Positions 14,162-19,834 of a stretch of 19,841 nt of DNA are shown piece by piece. Position 1 is the stretch's first letter, and every line of letters starts with the position of its first letter. Under the pieces are notes generated by a model that was given only the letters and a program-made list of their open reading frames with translations, did no database searches and was not told the origin of the DNA. Position numbers and translations under genes: made by a program. Source of the stretch: JANLQX01 sp031368095 (GTDB lineage Bacteria > Actinomycetota > Acidimicrobiia > Acidimicrobiales > JANYDT01); NCBI GenBank assembly GCA_031368095.1, contig JANLQX010000483.1:1-19841 (forward strand), written 5' to 3'.

Positions 14162-15037
14162 GTGATTCCCCGTTCGATCCGCTTCACGCCATGGGTTGCC
14201 GCCGCTGCGCTGCTGGTCGCCGGCGGACCATCGGTCGCGGCGACGAAGGCTTCCGCCACGAACCCGTTCCGCATCGGTCGCACGCTGGTCATTCCGCACG
14301 GTGGGGGAGACGGCCTCTATCCAGAGAACACGCTGTACGCATATGAAAAGACCATGGCCATGGGCGCCGACGTGGTCGACGTCGACGTGCAACGAACCAA
14401 AGACGGTGTACTCATCGCCTTTCACGACGGAACCACGACGCGCATCACGGGGCGGACCGGAAATGTGAATTCCATGTCCTACGCCGAACTGACCAAGCTC
14501 GATGCGGGTTGGTCATTTGCCAACGGGAAGGCACATCCGTACCGAGGCAAGGGGATCACTATTCCGACTCTGGAGGCGATCCTGAAGCGCTTTCCGACGA
14601 GCCTTCTGTCGCTCGATCTCAAGGATGAATCGATGGCGGTGAACCAGCCATTGTGCACTCTCCTCACTACGTTTCATCGGGGAACCGATGTGTTTGTCGG
14701 GTCGAACAACGATGCCCAGATCCTGGCGTTCCGCAAGCTGTGTCCGGCCGTGCGGACCAGCGCAACGATGGTCGACGTCTACGCCTCGCGCGACGCTCGG
14801 GCCACCAACGACGCGTCGTTCGTGCCGGCGGTGACGGTCGACCAACCGCCGTATCAAATTGGCGGTCGGACCCTGGTCGACAAAGCGTCGCTGGACTGGG
14901 CCCACGCCCACGGGATCGCCATCCTCACCTGGGTCGTGAACGACCCGAAGTCGCTGCAGCATCTCGTCGACCTCGGCGTCGACGGGATTTATACGTCGTA
15001 TCCCGACCGCCTGCTCCGCATCGTCAAACGAGTCTGA
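14162..15037 (+). CDS. Exported glycerophosphodiester phosphodiesterase family protein
   Basis: The 291-residue precursor begins at GTG 14162 with a signal peptide: IPRSIRFTP, then WVAAAALLVAGG, and a cleavage region near SVAATKA. The remainder is a GDPD-type TIM barrel: catalytic His46 in IPHGGGDG, PENTLYAYE (54-62), VDVDVQRTKDG (72-82) and FHDGTTTRITG (87-97). C-terminal IAILTWVVND and LGVDGIYTSYPDRL are typical barrel end strands. The family cleaves glycerophosphodiesters to glycerol-3-phosphate and an alcohol. Two usual residues differ: the Arg after the first His is Gly47, and the metal-binding Glu of the E-x-D pair is Asp73. Activity may therefore differ. No Shine-Dalgarno sequence was seen before the GTG; an upstream ATG at 14111 would spoil the signal peptide. 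Confidence 0.82.
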   Translation: MIPRSIRFTPWVAAAALLVAGGPSVAATKASATNPFRIGRTLVIPHGGGDGLYPENTLYAYEKTMAMGADVVDVDVQRTKDGVLIAFHDGTTTRITGRTGNVNSMSYAELTKLDAGWSFANGKAHPYRGKGITIPTLEAILKRFPTSLLSLDLKDESMAVNQPLCTLLTTFHRGTDVFVGSNNDAQILAFRKLCPAVRTSATMVDVYASRDARATNDASFVPAVTVDQPPYQIGGRTLVDKASLDWAHAHGIAILTWVVNDPKSLQHLVDLGVDGIYTSYPDRLLRIVKRV

Positions 15038-15155
15038 GCCACCCGGGCCGAACTGACTTCAGGGCTCTTCATACAACCAAAGTTCCGTTACTTCGCAGCC
15101 CAAGGCCCACGCCCGAAGAACCTCGCGATGGCGTAGTCGAACTGACAGTAAAGAA

Positions 15156-15479
15156 TCATTTGCAACCGACGGCGATGGCAAGTGCATCGCAGATCCGGTT
15201 CATCGTGGGAGCACCCACCACCCCGACTTGGCGGACAAGGGCGGACCGGGCGACGAGTTGCGTGTTGTCAAGATTCACCACCGATTCGACGTTCACGCCG
15301 TCGTCAGGTCCGATGAGAACCTCGGTGGCGAGCCCGCGGATTGTTGAGGTGACAGGTCCGACCATGACCGAATGGAGATGACTGCCGAGGGGGTCACGGG
15401 TGAGCACCACGACCGGTCGGCGTTTGTCCAGGTCGGCGAGCCAGACTTGGCTACGTCTCGGTTCAGGGAGCTTTGTCAC
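15156..15479 (-). CDS. MazF/PemK-family mRNA interferase toxin
   Basis: The 107-residue protein matches the PemK/MazF toxin fold. RRSQVWLADLDKRRPVVVLTR (from residue 5) corresponds to the family's RGEVWWADL...RPVLVLTR. VMVGPVTSTIRGLATEVLIGP follows, and then VNLDNTQLVARSALVRQVG, the conserved central strands. These toxins cut mRNA at short sequences to stop growth. GTG 15479 starts inside the antitoxin gene (17-bp overlap with its end at 15463), the usual coupling for antitoxin-first operons. The longer open frame to 15608 has no family similarity. The conserved N-terminal RGEVW is replaced by RSQVW; otherwise the sequence looks intact. Confidence 0.9.
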   Translation of the reverse strand: MTKLPEPRRSQVWLADLDKRRPVVVLTRDPLGSHLHSVMVGPVTSTIRGLATEVLIGPDDGVNVESVVNLDNTQLVARSALVRQVGVVGAPTMNRICDALAIAVGCK

Positions 15480-15729
15480 CGTAGACGGCCTCCCAATCAG
15501 TGGCATCAGCCAGGTCGGCCCAATCCGGCGGAGAGCCAGCGAGCGCGATTTCGTCCGGCGACGGGGGGATGCGCGAATAGGCGGCAACGTCGCGGCGCAG
15601 CCGGTCAAGCCGGATCAATTCATTGAGCGCGACATCAATGGCCTGCGACGTGTTCGCCGCCCCAGTGATTTCTCGAACCCGGTCGACCTTGGAGCGATCG
15701 ACCGTAATTGTTGCCTTATCCTTGGTCAT
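15463..15729 (-). CDS. VapB-type ribbon-helix-helix antitoxin
   Basis: The 88-residue protein has an N-terminal DNA-binding strand, KATITVDRSKVDRVREITG, then SQAIDVALNELIRLDRLRRDVAAY, which resembles actinobacterial VapB_antitoxin proteins. The acidic, tryptophan-containing tail (SPPDWADLADATDWEAVYGDK) is the likely toxin-neutralising segment. Members of this antitoxin family occur beside PemK-type toxins as well as PIN toxins; here the partner is MazF-like. ATG 15729 gives the family-like MTKDKATITV opening. ATG 15738 is a close alternative, and the frame continues to a GTG at 15798 within the palindrome. No ribosome-binding site is clear for any of these. Autoregulation at the palindrome is expected by analogy. 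Confidence 0.85.
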   Translation of the reverse strand: MTKDKATITVDRSKVDRVREITGAANTSQAIDVALNELIRLDRLRRDVAAYSRIPPSPDEIALAGSPPDWADLADATDWEAVYGDKAP

Positions 15730-15785
15730 ACTATTCATCGTACTTTGCGGTGTGCCCGGAAGGTGATTTCGTGGGCGACTGTCCA

Positions 15786-15812
15786 CTAGTTTCGTCACTG
15801 TGACGAAACTAG
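15786..15812. promoter_or_regulatory. Perfect 27-bp palindrome, candidate operator between divergent genes
   Basis: CTAGTTTCGTCAC (15786-15798) and GTGACGAAACTAG (15800-15812) are exact complements around a single central T. The element lies 57 bp upstream of the antitoxin ATG, and its right arm contains the first codons of the divergent zinc-finger-like gene (GTG ACG AAA CTA). Each arm also holds TAGTTT, which fits a -10 hexamer (TAnnnT) about seven bases before the GTG on either strand. Binding by the antitoxin is inferred from the position. Sequence symmetry this perfect is unlikely by chance. Confidence 0.7.
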
Positions 15813-16156
15813 GGTCTGATAGCTCGGAAGGGCGATGCCGGTGGTGTCGGCGGCCGTTGGCCGATGAGCCAGGCCGAGTCGGTCGGCCCCGAGAGTTCTG
15901 CCGCCGAAGCTGTCGCCAGCGTGACTTTGAGGCCCGACGGCTAGCTGCGGCTACCGGCGTCGGCGACTACGTCCTGAGCATGACCCGCGAGCAACTGACG
16001 CGGGTACGAGACGATCTGTACGTGCTGGAGTGTGCCGTGGGCGATGTTCGTCGTGATCTCGCGGCCGGGATGTCGACGGTGGCCGAGCTGGGAGAGGCGT
16101 TGCGGTGGTTGCTCGACGCCGCCGAGCCGGTGATCGCCGACCACAGCCACCTCTGA
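15800..16156 (+). CDS. Small four-cysteine zinc-finger-like protein
   Basis: The 118-residue soluble protein has a likely zinc site, CRWC (Cys13, Cys16) and CRRSC (Cys34, Cys38), with GRPREF between. Such C-x2-C...RPREFC-x3-C-RQR short proteins are common and poorly characterised in Actinobacteria. The rest is a helical region (LSMTREQLTRVRDDLYVLECAVGDVRRDL and a final helix), possibly a coiled coil. GTG 15800 is the start because the first cysteine pair follows within 13 codons. The start codon is inside the palindrome and no Shine-Dalgarno sequence can precede it, which suggests a leaderless message. It is divergent from the toxin-antitoxin pair. A role as a DNA- or RNA-binding partner is only a guess. 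Confidence 0.72.
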   Translation: MTKLGSDSSEGRCRWCRRPLADEPGRVGRPREFCRRSCRQRDFEARRLAAATGVGDYVLSMTREQLTRVRDDLYVLECAVGDVRRDLAAGMSTVAELGEALRWLLDAAEPVIADHSHL

Positions 16157-16175
16157 CCTGCATCCGACTCCGACT

Positions 16176-16970
16176 TTACATAACTATCATTCTCGGCGTT
16201 TGATCGTAGCGTTCCTGACCTCGAAACGTCGGCTTCACCCTCAGCGGATCAAATCTCCGTCCGGCGCGACCGGCCTCGATGACGACATGATCGATCCTGG
16301 ACCGGAGGAACGCAACGTCGAACGGGTCGGTGAGACTCATGGGTGAAGCGCCTTGGGCAAACCGCTCGACGTATGACCGAAGTACCTCGGCCTCAACGGG
16401 CTCCGAAGCAATCGAGAGTCGCCCGCATCCTCGGTGATCAGGTCCGCTGACGCAGACGTAGGTGTGCTGCGTGGCCCGTTTGGCGCTGAAGAGAACGCCG
16501 CCGCACTTTCCGCACCGGAGCAAGCCGGACAAAAGAGACCGGGTAGGCGAACGTCGGCCGACGACGTGGCGTTGGGCGAAAACGGCGAGAATGCGCTCCC
16601 TCTCCCCCAGCGTGATGATGCCGGGCCAAGTCGCCGGTCCGATCAGGGTGCTTCGATATTCTCGCAATCCGGCGATCCTGGGCGATCGAAGGATGGCGGC
16701 CAGCGTAGGGGTCCGCCACGACGAACCCCGGACAGGCGCGATTTCATGGCGGTTCAACCACATGGTCAGCGACCGCAGGCTCTCGCCGTTGAGAAACCGG
16801 TACACGAGGGCACGGAGAATTTCTGCCTCTTCAGGTCGAACGGAGATCTTGTCGTTCTCGAAACCGAAGGGTCGCATGGCCCCGCTGTGCGGCAGCCCGC
16901 ATTGGGCTCGACGCCACGCCGACGAGGTGTTGAGGCCGATGGCCACATTCATGCCCGATTCGAGTTCCAT
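16176..16970 (-). pseudogene. Large serine recombinase remnant (catalytic domain lost)
   Basis: The 264-residue open frame keeps the Recombinase domain, with GLPHSGAMRPFGFE (25-38), SLRSLTMWLNRHEIAPVRGSSW and LRSPRIAGLREY. The zinc ribbon follows, with Cys153, Cys156, Cys173 and Cys182 in LLRCGKCGG and the region after it. It ends with SRIDHVVIEAGRAGRRFDPLRV, normally the far C-terminus. The N-terminal resolvase catalytic domain of about 140 residues with the nucleophilic serine is missing; upstream, the frame runs into unrelated sequence and then a stop at 17079. The coiled-coil region normally found between zinc ribbon and C-terminus is also absent, so an internal deletion is likely. It cannot recombine DNA by itself. 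It marks a decayed integrated element; nearby toxin-antitoxin genes may be cargo. Confidence 0.8.
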
Positions 16971-16989
16971 CCTTGTTAGATCGTTCAGA

Positions 16990-17004
16990 ACCCCCTCTGG
17001 GGGT
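16990..17004 (-). terminator. Candidate weak terminator hairpin after the secreted-protein gene
   Basis: ACCCCC (16990-16995) and GGGGGT (16999-17004) form a 6-bp stem around TCT. It lies about 75 bases past the minus-strand stop at 17079. On that strand the stem is followed only by TTCT, a short T run, so termination efficiency is uncertain. On the plus strand a T6 run occurs 13 bases later but not adjacent. Confidence 0.35.
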
Positions 17005-17078
17005 ACTTCTGGCTGAGGTTTTTTCCGACCCCCCGAAGCAACGTGATCGTGTGAGTGAATAGACCCAAAAGAATGGCG

Positions 17079-17552
17079 TTACTTCTTCCCCTTATCGGGT
17101 CCTCGGCCATTGCCACGACCGTTGCCATTCCCAGGTGTTCGAGTCGCCACTGTGGTGGTCGGTGGGGCCGTCGTGATCGTGGTCGAAGAACCGACCGTGG
17201 TGGCCGTCGGAACCGTGGTAGCGGTATTCGGAGATTGGGTGGTGGACGAAGGTGATGCATCGGACGTCGCCGATCGATGCTTCCCGCAGTCGCTGGCGGC
17301 GGCCGCTGCTCGCTTTCCCTTGGGCTGCGACGCCACATATTGGCCGTGGTTGCGGGCGTTCGCACACGTGACCGGCACGAGGGTTGGCACCCTGGTCGTT
17401 GACGAAGGAACTGCCGTCGACGACGGAGTTGGGGAAACGGCAACCACGGCGACGAGAACGGAAGTTGTGGACTGCGCCGACGCCGGAGAGCTGGCTGCGA
17501 CGAGAGCAAGAGCCGCCGCCGCAAGAATTCCACAAGGGAGGAGATTTCGCAT
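17079..17552 (-). CDS. Small secreted Ser/Thr-rich protein with NHGQYVA motif
   Basis: The 157-residue precursor begins at ATG 17552 with a clear signal peptide, MRNLLPCGILAAAALALVAASSPASAQS. A variable Ser/Thr/Pro stretch follows, then a compact block CANARNHGQYVAS...KGKRAAAAASDCGKH (about 64-92) with a pair of cysteines. A long Thr-rich linker, TTVPTATTVGSSTTITTAPPTTT, leads to a basic Gly/Asn tail, GNGNGRGNGRGPDKGKK. The NHG-x-Y-V-x block is reminiscent of short secreted actinobacterial proteins; its function is unknown. The protein is probably extracellular or wall-associated. TTG starts nine and four codons upstream are possible. The gap from the anti-sigma-like gene's stop is 113 bp, so it may have its own promoter or be part of the sigma regulon. 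That is inference. Confidence 0.7.
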   Translation of the reverse strand: MRNLLPCGILAAAALALVAASSPASAQSTTSVLVAVVAVSPTPSSTAVPSSTTRVPTLVPVTCANARNHGQYVASQPKGKRAAAAASDCGKHRSATSDASPSSTTQSPNTATTVPTATTVGSSTTITTAPPTTTVATRTPGNGNGRGNGRGPDKGKK

Positions 17553-17630
17553 CAGGGAGTCCAATCGATTCGGCCGCAATATGCGACATTGATTGTTACC
17601 TTCGGCAACGAATGTGTTGAGGTTGTTCGG

Positions 17631-17643
17631 GGGTTGTGAACCC
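17631..17643. repeat. Short hairpin GGGTT-GTG-AACCC in the 113-bp gap
   Basis: A perfect 5-bp stem with a 3-base loop is found between the anti-sigma-like gene stop and the secreted-protein start. A 14-bp palindrome, GGCCTGATCAGGCC (17659-17672), lies across the stop codon of the former. Either may contribute to transcript ending or processing, but no T-tract follows on the minus strand. Confidence 0.3.
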
Positions 17644-17665
17644 AGCAGGCGAATTGCCGGCCTGA

Positions 17666-18820
17666 TCAGGCCTTCGGCCCATGGCCTTTGGCGTTTCCTT
17701 GACCGGCGTTCGTTGACTGTGACGGCGGGTGGGTCACCGAGGGTGTTGTGCCCTCGCTCCCCGCCGATGACACTGGCCCGGGGGAAGTGTCGTGGTTGTT
17801 GCGTCCAGGGGCAGTGTCGCTGGGGTTCGATGCGGTGGGTTTCGGATTGGAACGACCTGGGGCAGTGTCGTTGGGGTTCGAAGCGGTGGGTTTCGGGTTG
17901 GAACGACCTGGGGCAGTATCGCCGGGCTGTGACGTTGCGGGACCGGTTCGTTCCGGAGCGGAATCGCCGGGGTTTGACGGCGTGCGCGGGGCACTGGGCC
18001 CTTGCGACGTCGTCGCATGTCCCCCGCCCGAGTTCACCGTTCCGGGTTTGGGTGGTGTCGTGGCGGGGGCCAGCATTCCCCCGACGGTTACCACCGGCGG
18101 GAGGGTTGATGCGATCCCGTCTGGCGACGGGCCCGTGAGGGTGGGACCGGCTGGCAATGGTTCGGGCGCGTTCGGCCCGCCGGTGTCGTGGCCTTGCTCC
18201 TTCTCCGGGGACCTCAGTTCCTCTCCGCCGATCGAAGCCGTTGGCGGCGGCTTGGGAGCTGGGCCGGGTGCCTCAACCGTTTCGGTCGACCCGGGAACGG
18301 TCTGTCCCATGTTCGCCGGGGTGGGAGTGACGATCATCGGCGGAGGCTTCTTCCACCGGTTTCGTTCGGGGACGGTGAAGGGGGTGAGCGATCGGACGAT
18401 CGACGAGGTGGCCCGCTGAATCCCGTTGGGGAGCGCTCCGGCCGCCCCGGCCACGCCAAAGGCACCGAAAGCGCCGGCCAAGAGGAAAGCGCCAGTTGCC
18501 CGTCGGCTCACGAGCGGTGGACGCTGACGGACCGACCGGGCGCCGTATAAGGCCTCGGAACGGCGCTGGGCTTTGGTGCCACCGGGCGCGTGGACCTCGA
18601 AGAGGCGCTCGGCCGATCGGCCGTGGGTCAAAACGGTCAGAAGTTCGGGGGACGGACGGGGCGTCTCGTTGTTCGCCTGCGACCGAAGCGCGTTGACAAA
18701 GGCCACGAGTTCGGCCGACGAAGCGGCGTCGTCAACACCCGAGAGAAGTGCCTCCTCGGCGTCGTCGTCGCCGTCTCGGTTTCGCCTCATGCCACCTAGG
18801 TAATCGCCGAACCGGGTCAT
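17666..18820 (-). CDS. Anti-sigma-like single-pass membrane protein with Pro-rich repeat tail
   Basis: The 384-residue protein has a short N-terminal cytoplasmic part (about 1-108) with helical ELVAFVNALRSQ and ELLTVLTHGRSAERLF. A single membrane segment, ATGAFLLAGAFGAFGVAGAAGALP (about 108-131), follows. The remainder is a Pro/Ser/Thr-rich extracytoplasmic tail. Residues near 285-340 repeat DTAPGRSNPKPTASNP almost exactly, and the end is GQGNAKGHGPKA. Its start ATG 18820 overlaps the sigma factor's stop as ATGA, which implies tight coupling and suggests an anti-sigma or partner role. I see no zinc-binding H-x3-C-x2-C motif, so it differs from ZAS anti-sigma factors and is closer in layout to RsdA-like proteins. 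The call is by position and topology rather than by a clear family. Confidence 0.72.
   Translation of the reverse strand: MTRFGDYLGGMRRNRDGDDDAEEALLSGVDDAASSAELVAFVNALRSQANNETPRPSPELLTVLTHGRSAERLFEVHAPGGTKAQRRSEALYGARSVRQRPPLVSRRATGAFLLAGAFGAFGVAGAAGALPNGIQRATSSIVRSLTPFTVPERNRWKKPPPMIVTPTPANMGQTVPGSTETVEAPGPAPKPPPTASIGGEELRSPEKEQGHDTGGPNAPEPLPAGPTLTGPSPDGIASTLPPVVTVGGMLAPATTPPKPGTVNSGGGHATTSQGPSAPRTPSNPGDSAPERTGPATSQPGDTAPGRSNPKPTASNPNDTAPGRSNPKPTASNPSDTAPGRNNHDTSPGPVSSAGSEGTTPSVTHPPSQSTNAGQGNAKGHGPKA
17808..17930 (-). repeat. 51-bp tandem repeats, about 2.4 copies, within the anti-sigma-like gene
   Basis: Units 17808-17858 and 17859-17909 are almost identical, and a degenerate third starts at 17910. 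In protein they give DTAPGRSNPKPTASNP(N/S) repeated at 17 residues. Because the unit is a multiple of three, copy-number change would keep the frame, as seen in many surface protein stalks. Confidence 0.9.
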
Positions 18821-19365
18821 CTCGGTACACCTTTGTCCAACTTCTTACGAATAGTGGCCAGACCACGGCGCTGCAGCGCCTTGGTGGCGCCGATCGACCG
18901 TCCCAAAATCGTCGCCACCTGTTCAACGGTCAGGTCCGAGACCACCCGAAGCAGGAGTACGTCACGCTGCGCATCGGGCAGGTCGCCACACAAATCTTCC
19001 ACCGTTTTAGCCGAAAGGTGGCGCTCAACTTCGGACTCGACGTCGACGAGCGATCGGTGGACGAGGCGCCCATGGTCGGGCACCGTGACGGGTCGTCGAC
19101 CACGCTTTCGCCGATCATCGATCAGACGTCGGTGGGCAATGCTGAACACCCACGATCGAAACTGATCACCGGTCCCCTGGAATGTGGCGATATTGCGAAA
19201 GACACCGAGAAAGACTTCACTCGCCAAATCGTCGGGATCTTCGGCGCCCTGTCGTCGAAGGTACGAAACAACATTGGGAGCGAGCCAGGCATAGAGGGCG
19301 GCAAACGCCGCACCCGACCCGAGGCGGGCGCCGGACAGGACCCGTTCGAACTCGTCGTCGATCAC
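18817..19365 (-). CDS. ECF-type sigma-70 family RNA polymerase sigma factor
   Basis: The 182-residue protein has region 2, from EDPDDLASEVFLGVFRNI (42-59) through FRSWVFSIAHRRLIDDRRKRG (69-89). Region 4 is DLPDAQRDVLLLRVVSDLTVEQ (128-149) with the helix-turn-helix ATILGRSIGATKALQRRGLATIRKKL (151-176). The spacing fits extracytoplasmic-function sigma factors, which direct RNA polymerase to stress or surface-gene promoters. GTG 19365 follows the upstream stop by seven bases, with a GGGGGAT ribosome-binding site overlapping it. GTG 19395 is an alternative. Its stop and the next start are ATGA-coupled. Which promoters it reads cannot be predicted; I did not find a convincing matched -35/-10 pair. 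Confidence 0.93.
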   Translation of the reverse strand: MIDDEFERVLSGARLGSGAAFAALYAWLAPNVVSYLRRQGAEDPDDLASEVFLGVFRNIATFQGTGDQFRSWVFSIAHRRLIDDRRKRGRRPVTVPDHGRLVHRSLVDVESEVERHLSAKTVEDLCGDLPDAQRDVLLLRVVSDLTVEQVATILGRSIGATKALQRRGLATIRKKLDKGVPR

Positions 19366-19372
19366 CGGTCGC

Positions 19373-19834
19373 TCATCCCCCGACGCCCGAAGCACGGGCA
19401 ACTGCAGTGAGCGCCGCCACCGACAAGAAGATCGACCCCGAAACGATCGCCAGTTTCCAACTGACACGACGATGCAGAACCGAGGCCACGAGGGTGGCGC
19501 CAAGACCGGTGACTCCCGTCAACAGGCACGGGATCAGCAGCGGCGGGGACCACGCCGCGATCACCGCGAAAGCCATACCGCAACCGAGTTCAAGGAGCGG
19601 GTAGCGGCTCGGGATGCGTAGCCGACACGTTCGACATCGGCCCCCGAGAGCGATCCATGAGAGCACCGGAATATTGTCGAACCATCGAATATTTGTGCCG
19701 CAGCCAGGGCAGGCGGATGGCGGGAGAACGATCGAACGGCCTACCGGAACACGCGCCGTGACAACAGTGAGGAAGGACCCCACACAGAGCCCAAGGACTC
19801 CCAACCAAGCGATGCCGATCTGCCGCAAACTCAC
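19373..19834 (-). CDS. Short prepilin-peptidase-like membrane protein lacking catalytic aspartates
   Basis: The 153-residue frame starts at GTG 19834, near the window edge, and could in principle extend further. It shows the N-terminal prepilin peptidase domain: a first hydrophobic segment (GIAWLGVLGLCVGSFLTVV), then a cysteine-rich loop CPGC...CRTC (Cys42, Cys45, Cys67, Cys70) with WFDNIPVLSWIALGG between. PSRYPLLELGCG and three further hydrophobic stretches follow. The A24 family normally continues with an aspartate in a D-x6-P context and a later GxGD. Here the corresponding place reads LVASVLHRRVSW without Asp, and the protein stops after about 70 more residues. Peptidase activity is therefore unlikely, and a shortened or repurposed membrane protein is inferred. 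It sits seven bases upstream of the sigma factor gene. Confidence 0.82.
   Translation of the reverse strand: MSLRQIGIAWLGVLGLCVGSFLTVVTARVPVGRSIVLPPSACPGCGTNIRWFDNIPVLSWIALGGRCRTCRLRIPSRYPLLELGCGMAFAVIAAWSPPLLIPCLLTGVTGLGATLVASVLHRRVSWKLAIVSGSIFLSVAALTAVARASGVGG

Noticed and set aside
15038..15155. Possible tRNA or attachment site between the phosphodiesterase and the toxin
   Set aside because: No cloverleaf-like pairing was seen, and the only repeated word (CGAACTGAC, twice about 90 bp apart) is too short to be an att site.
17808..17930. CRISPR-like repeat array
   Set aside because: The repeats are head-to-tail, 51 bp, without spacers and in frame within a protein gene, so they are coding repeats.
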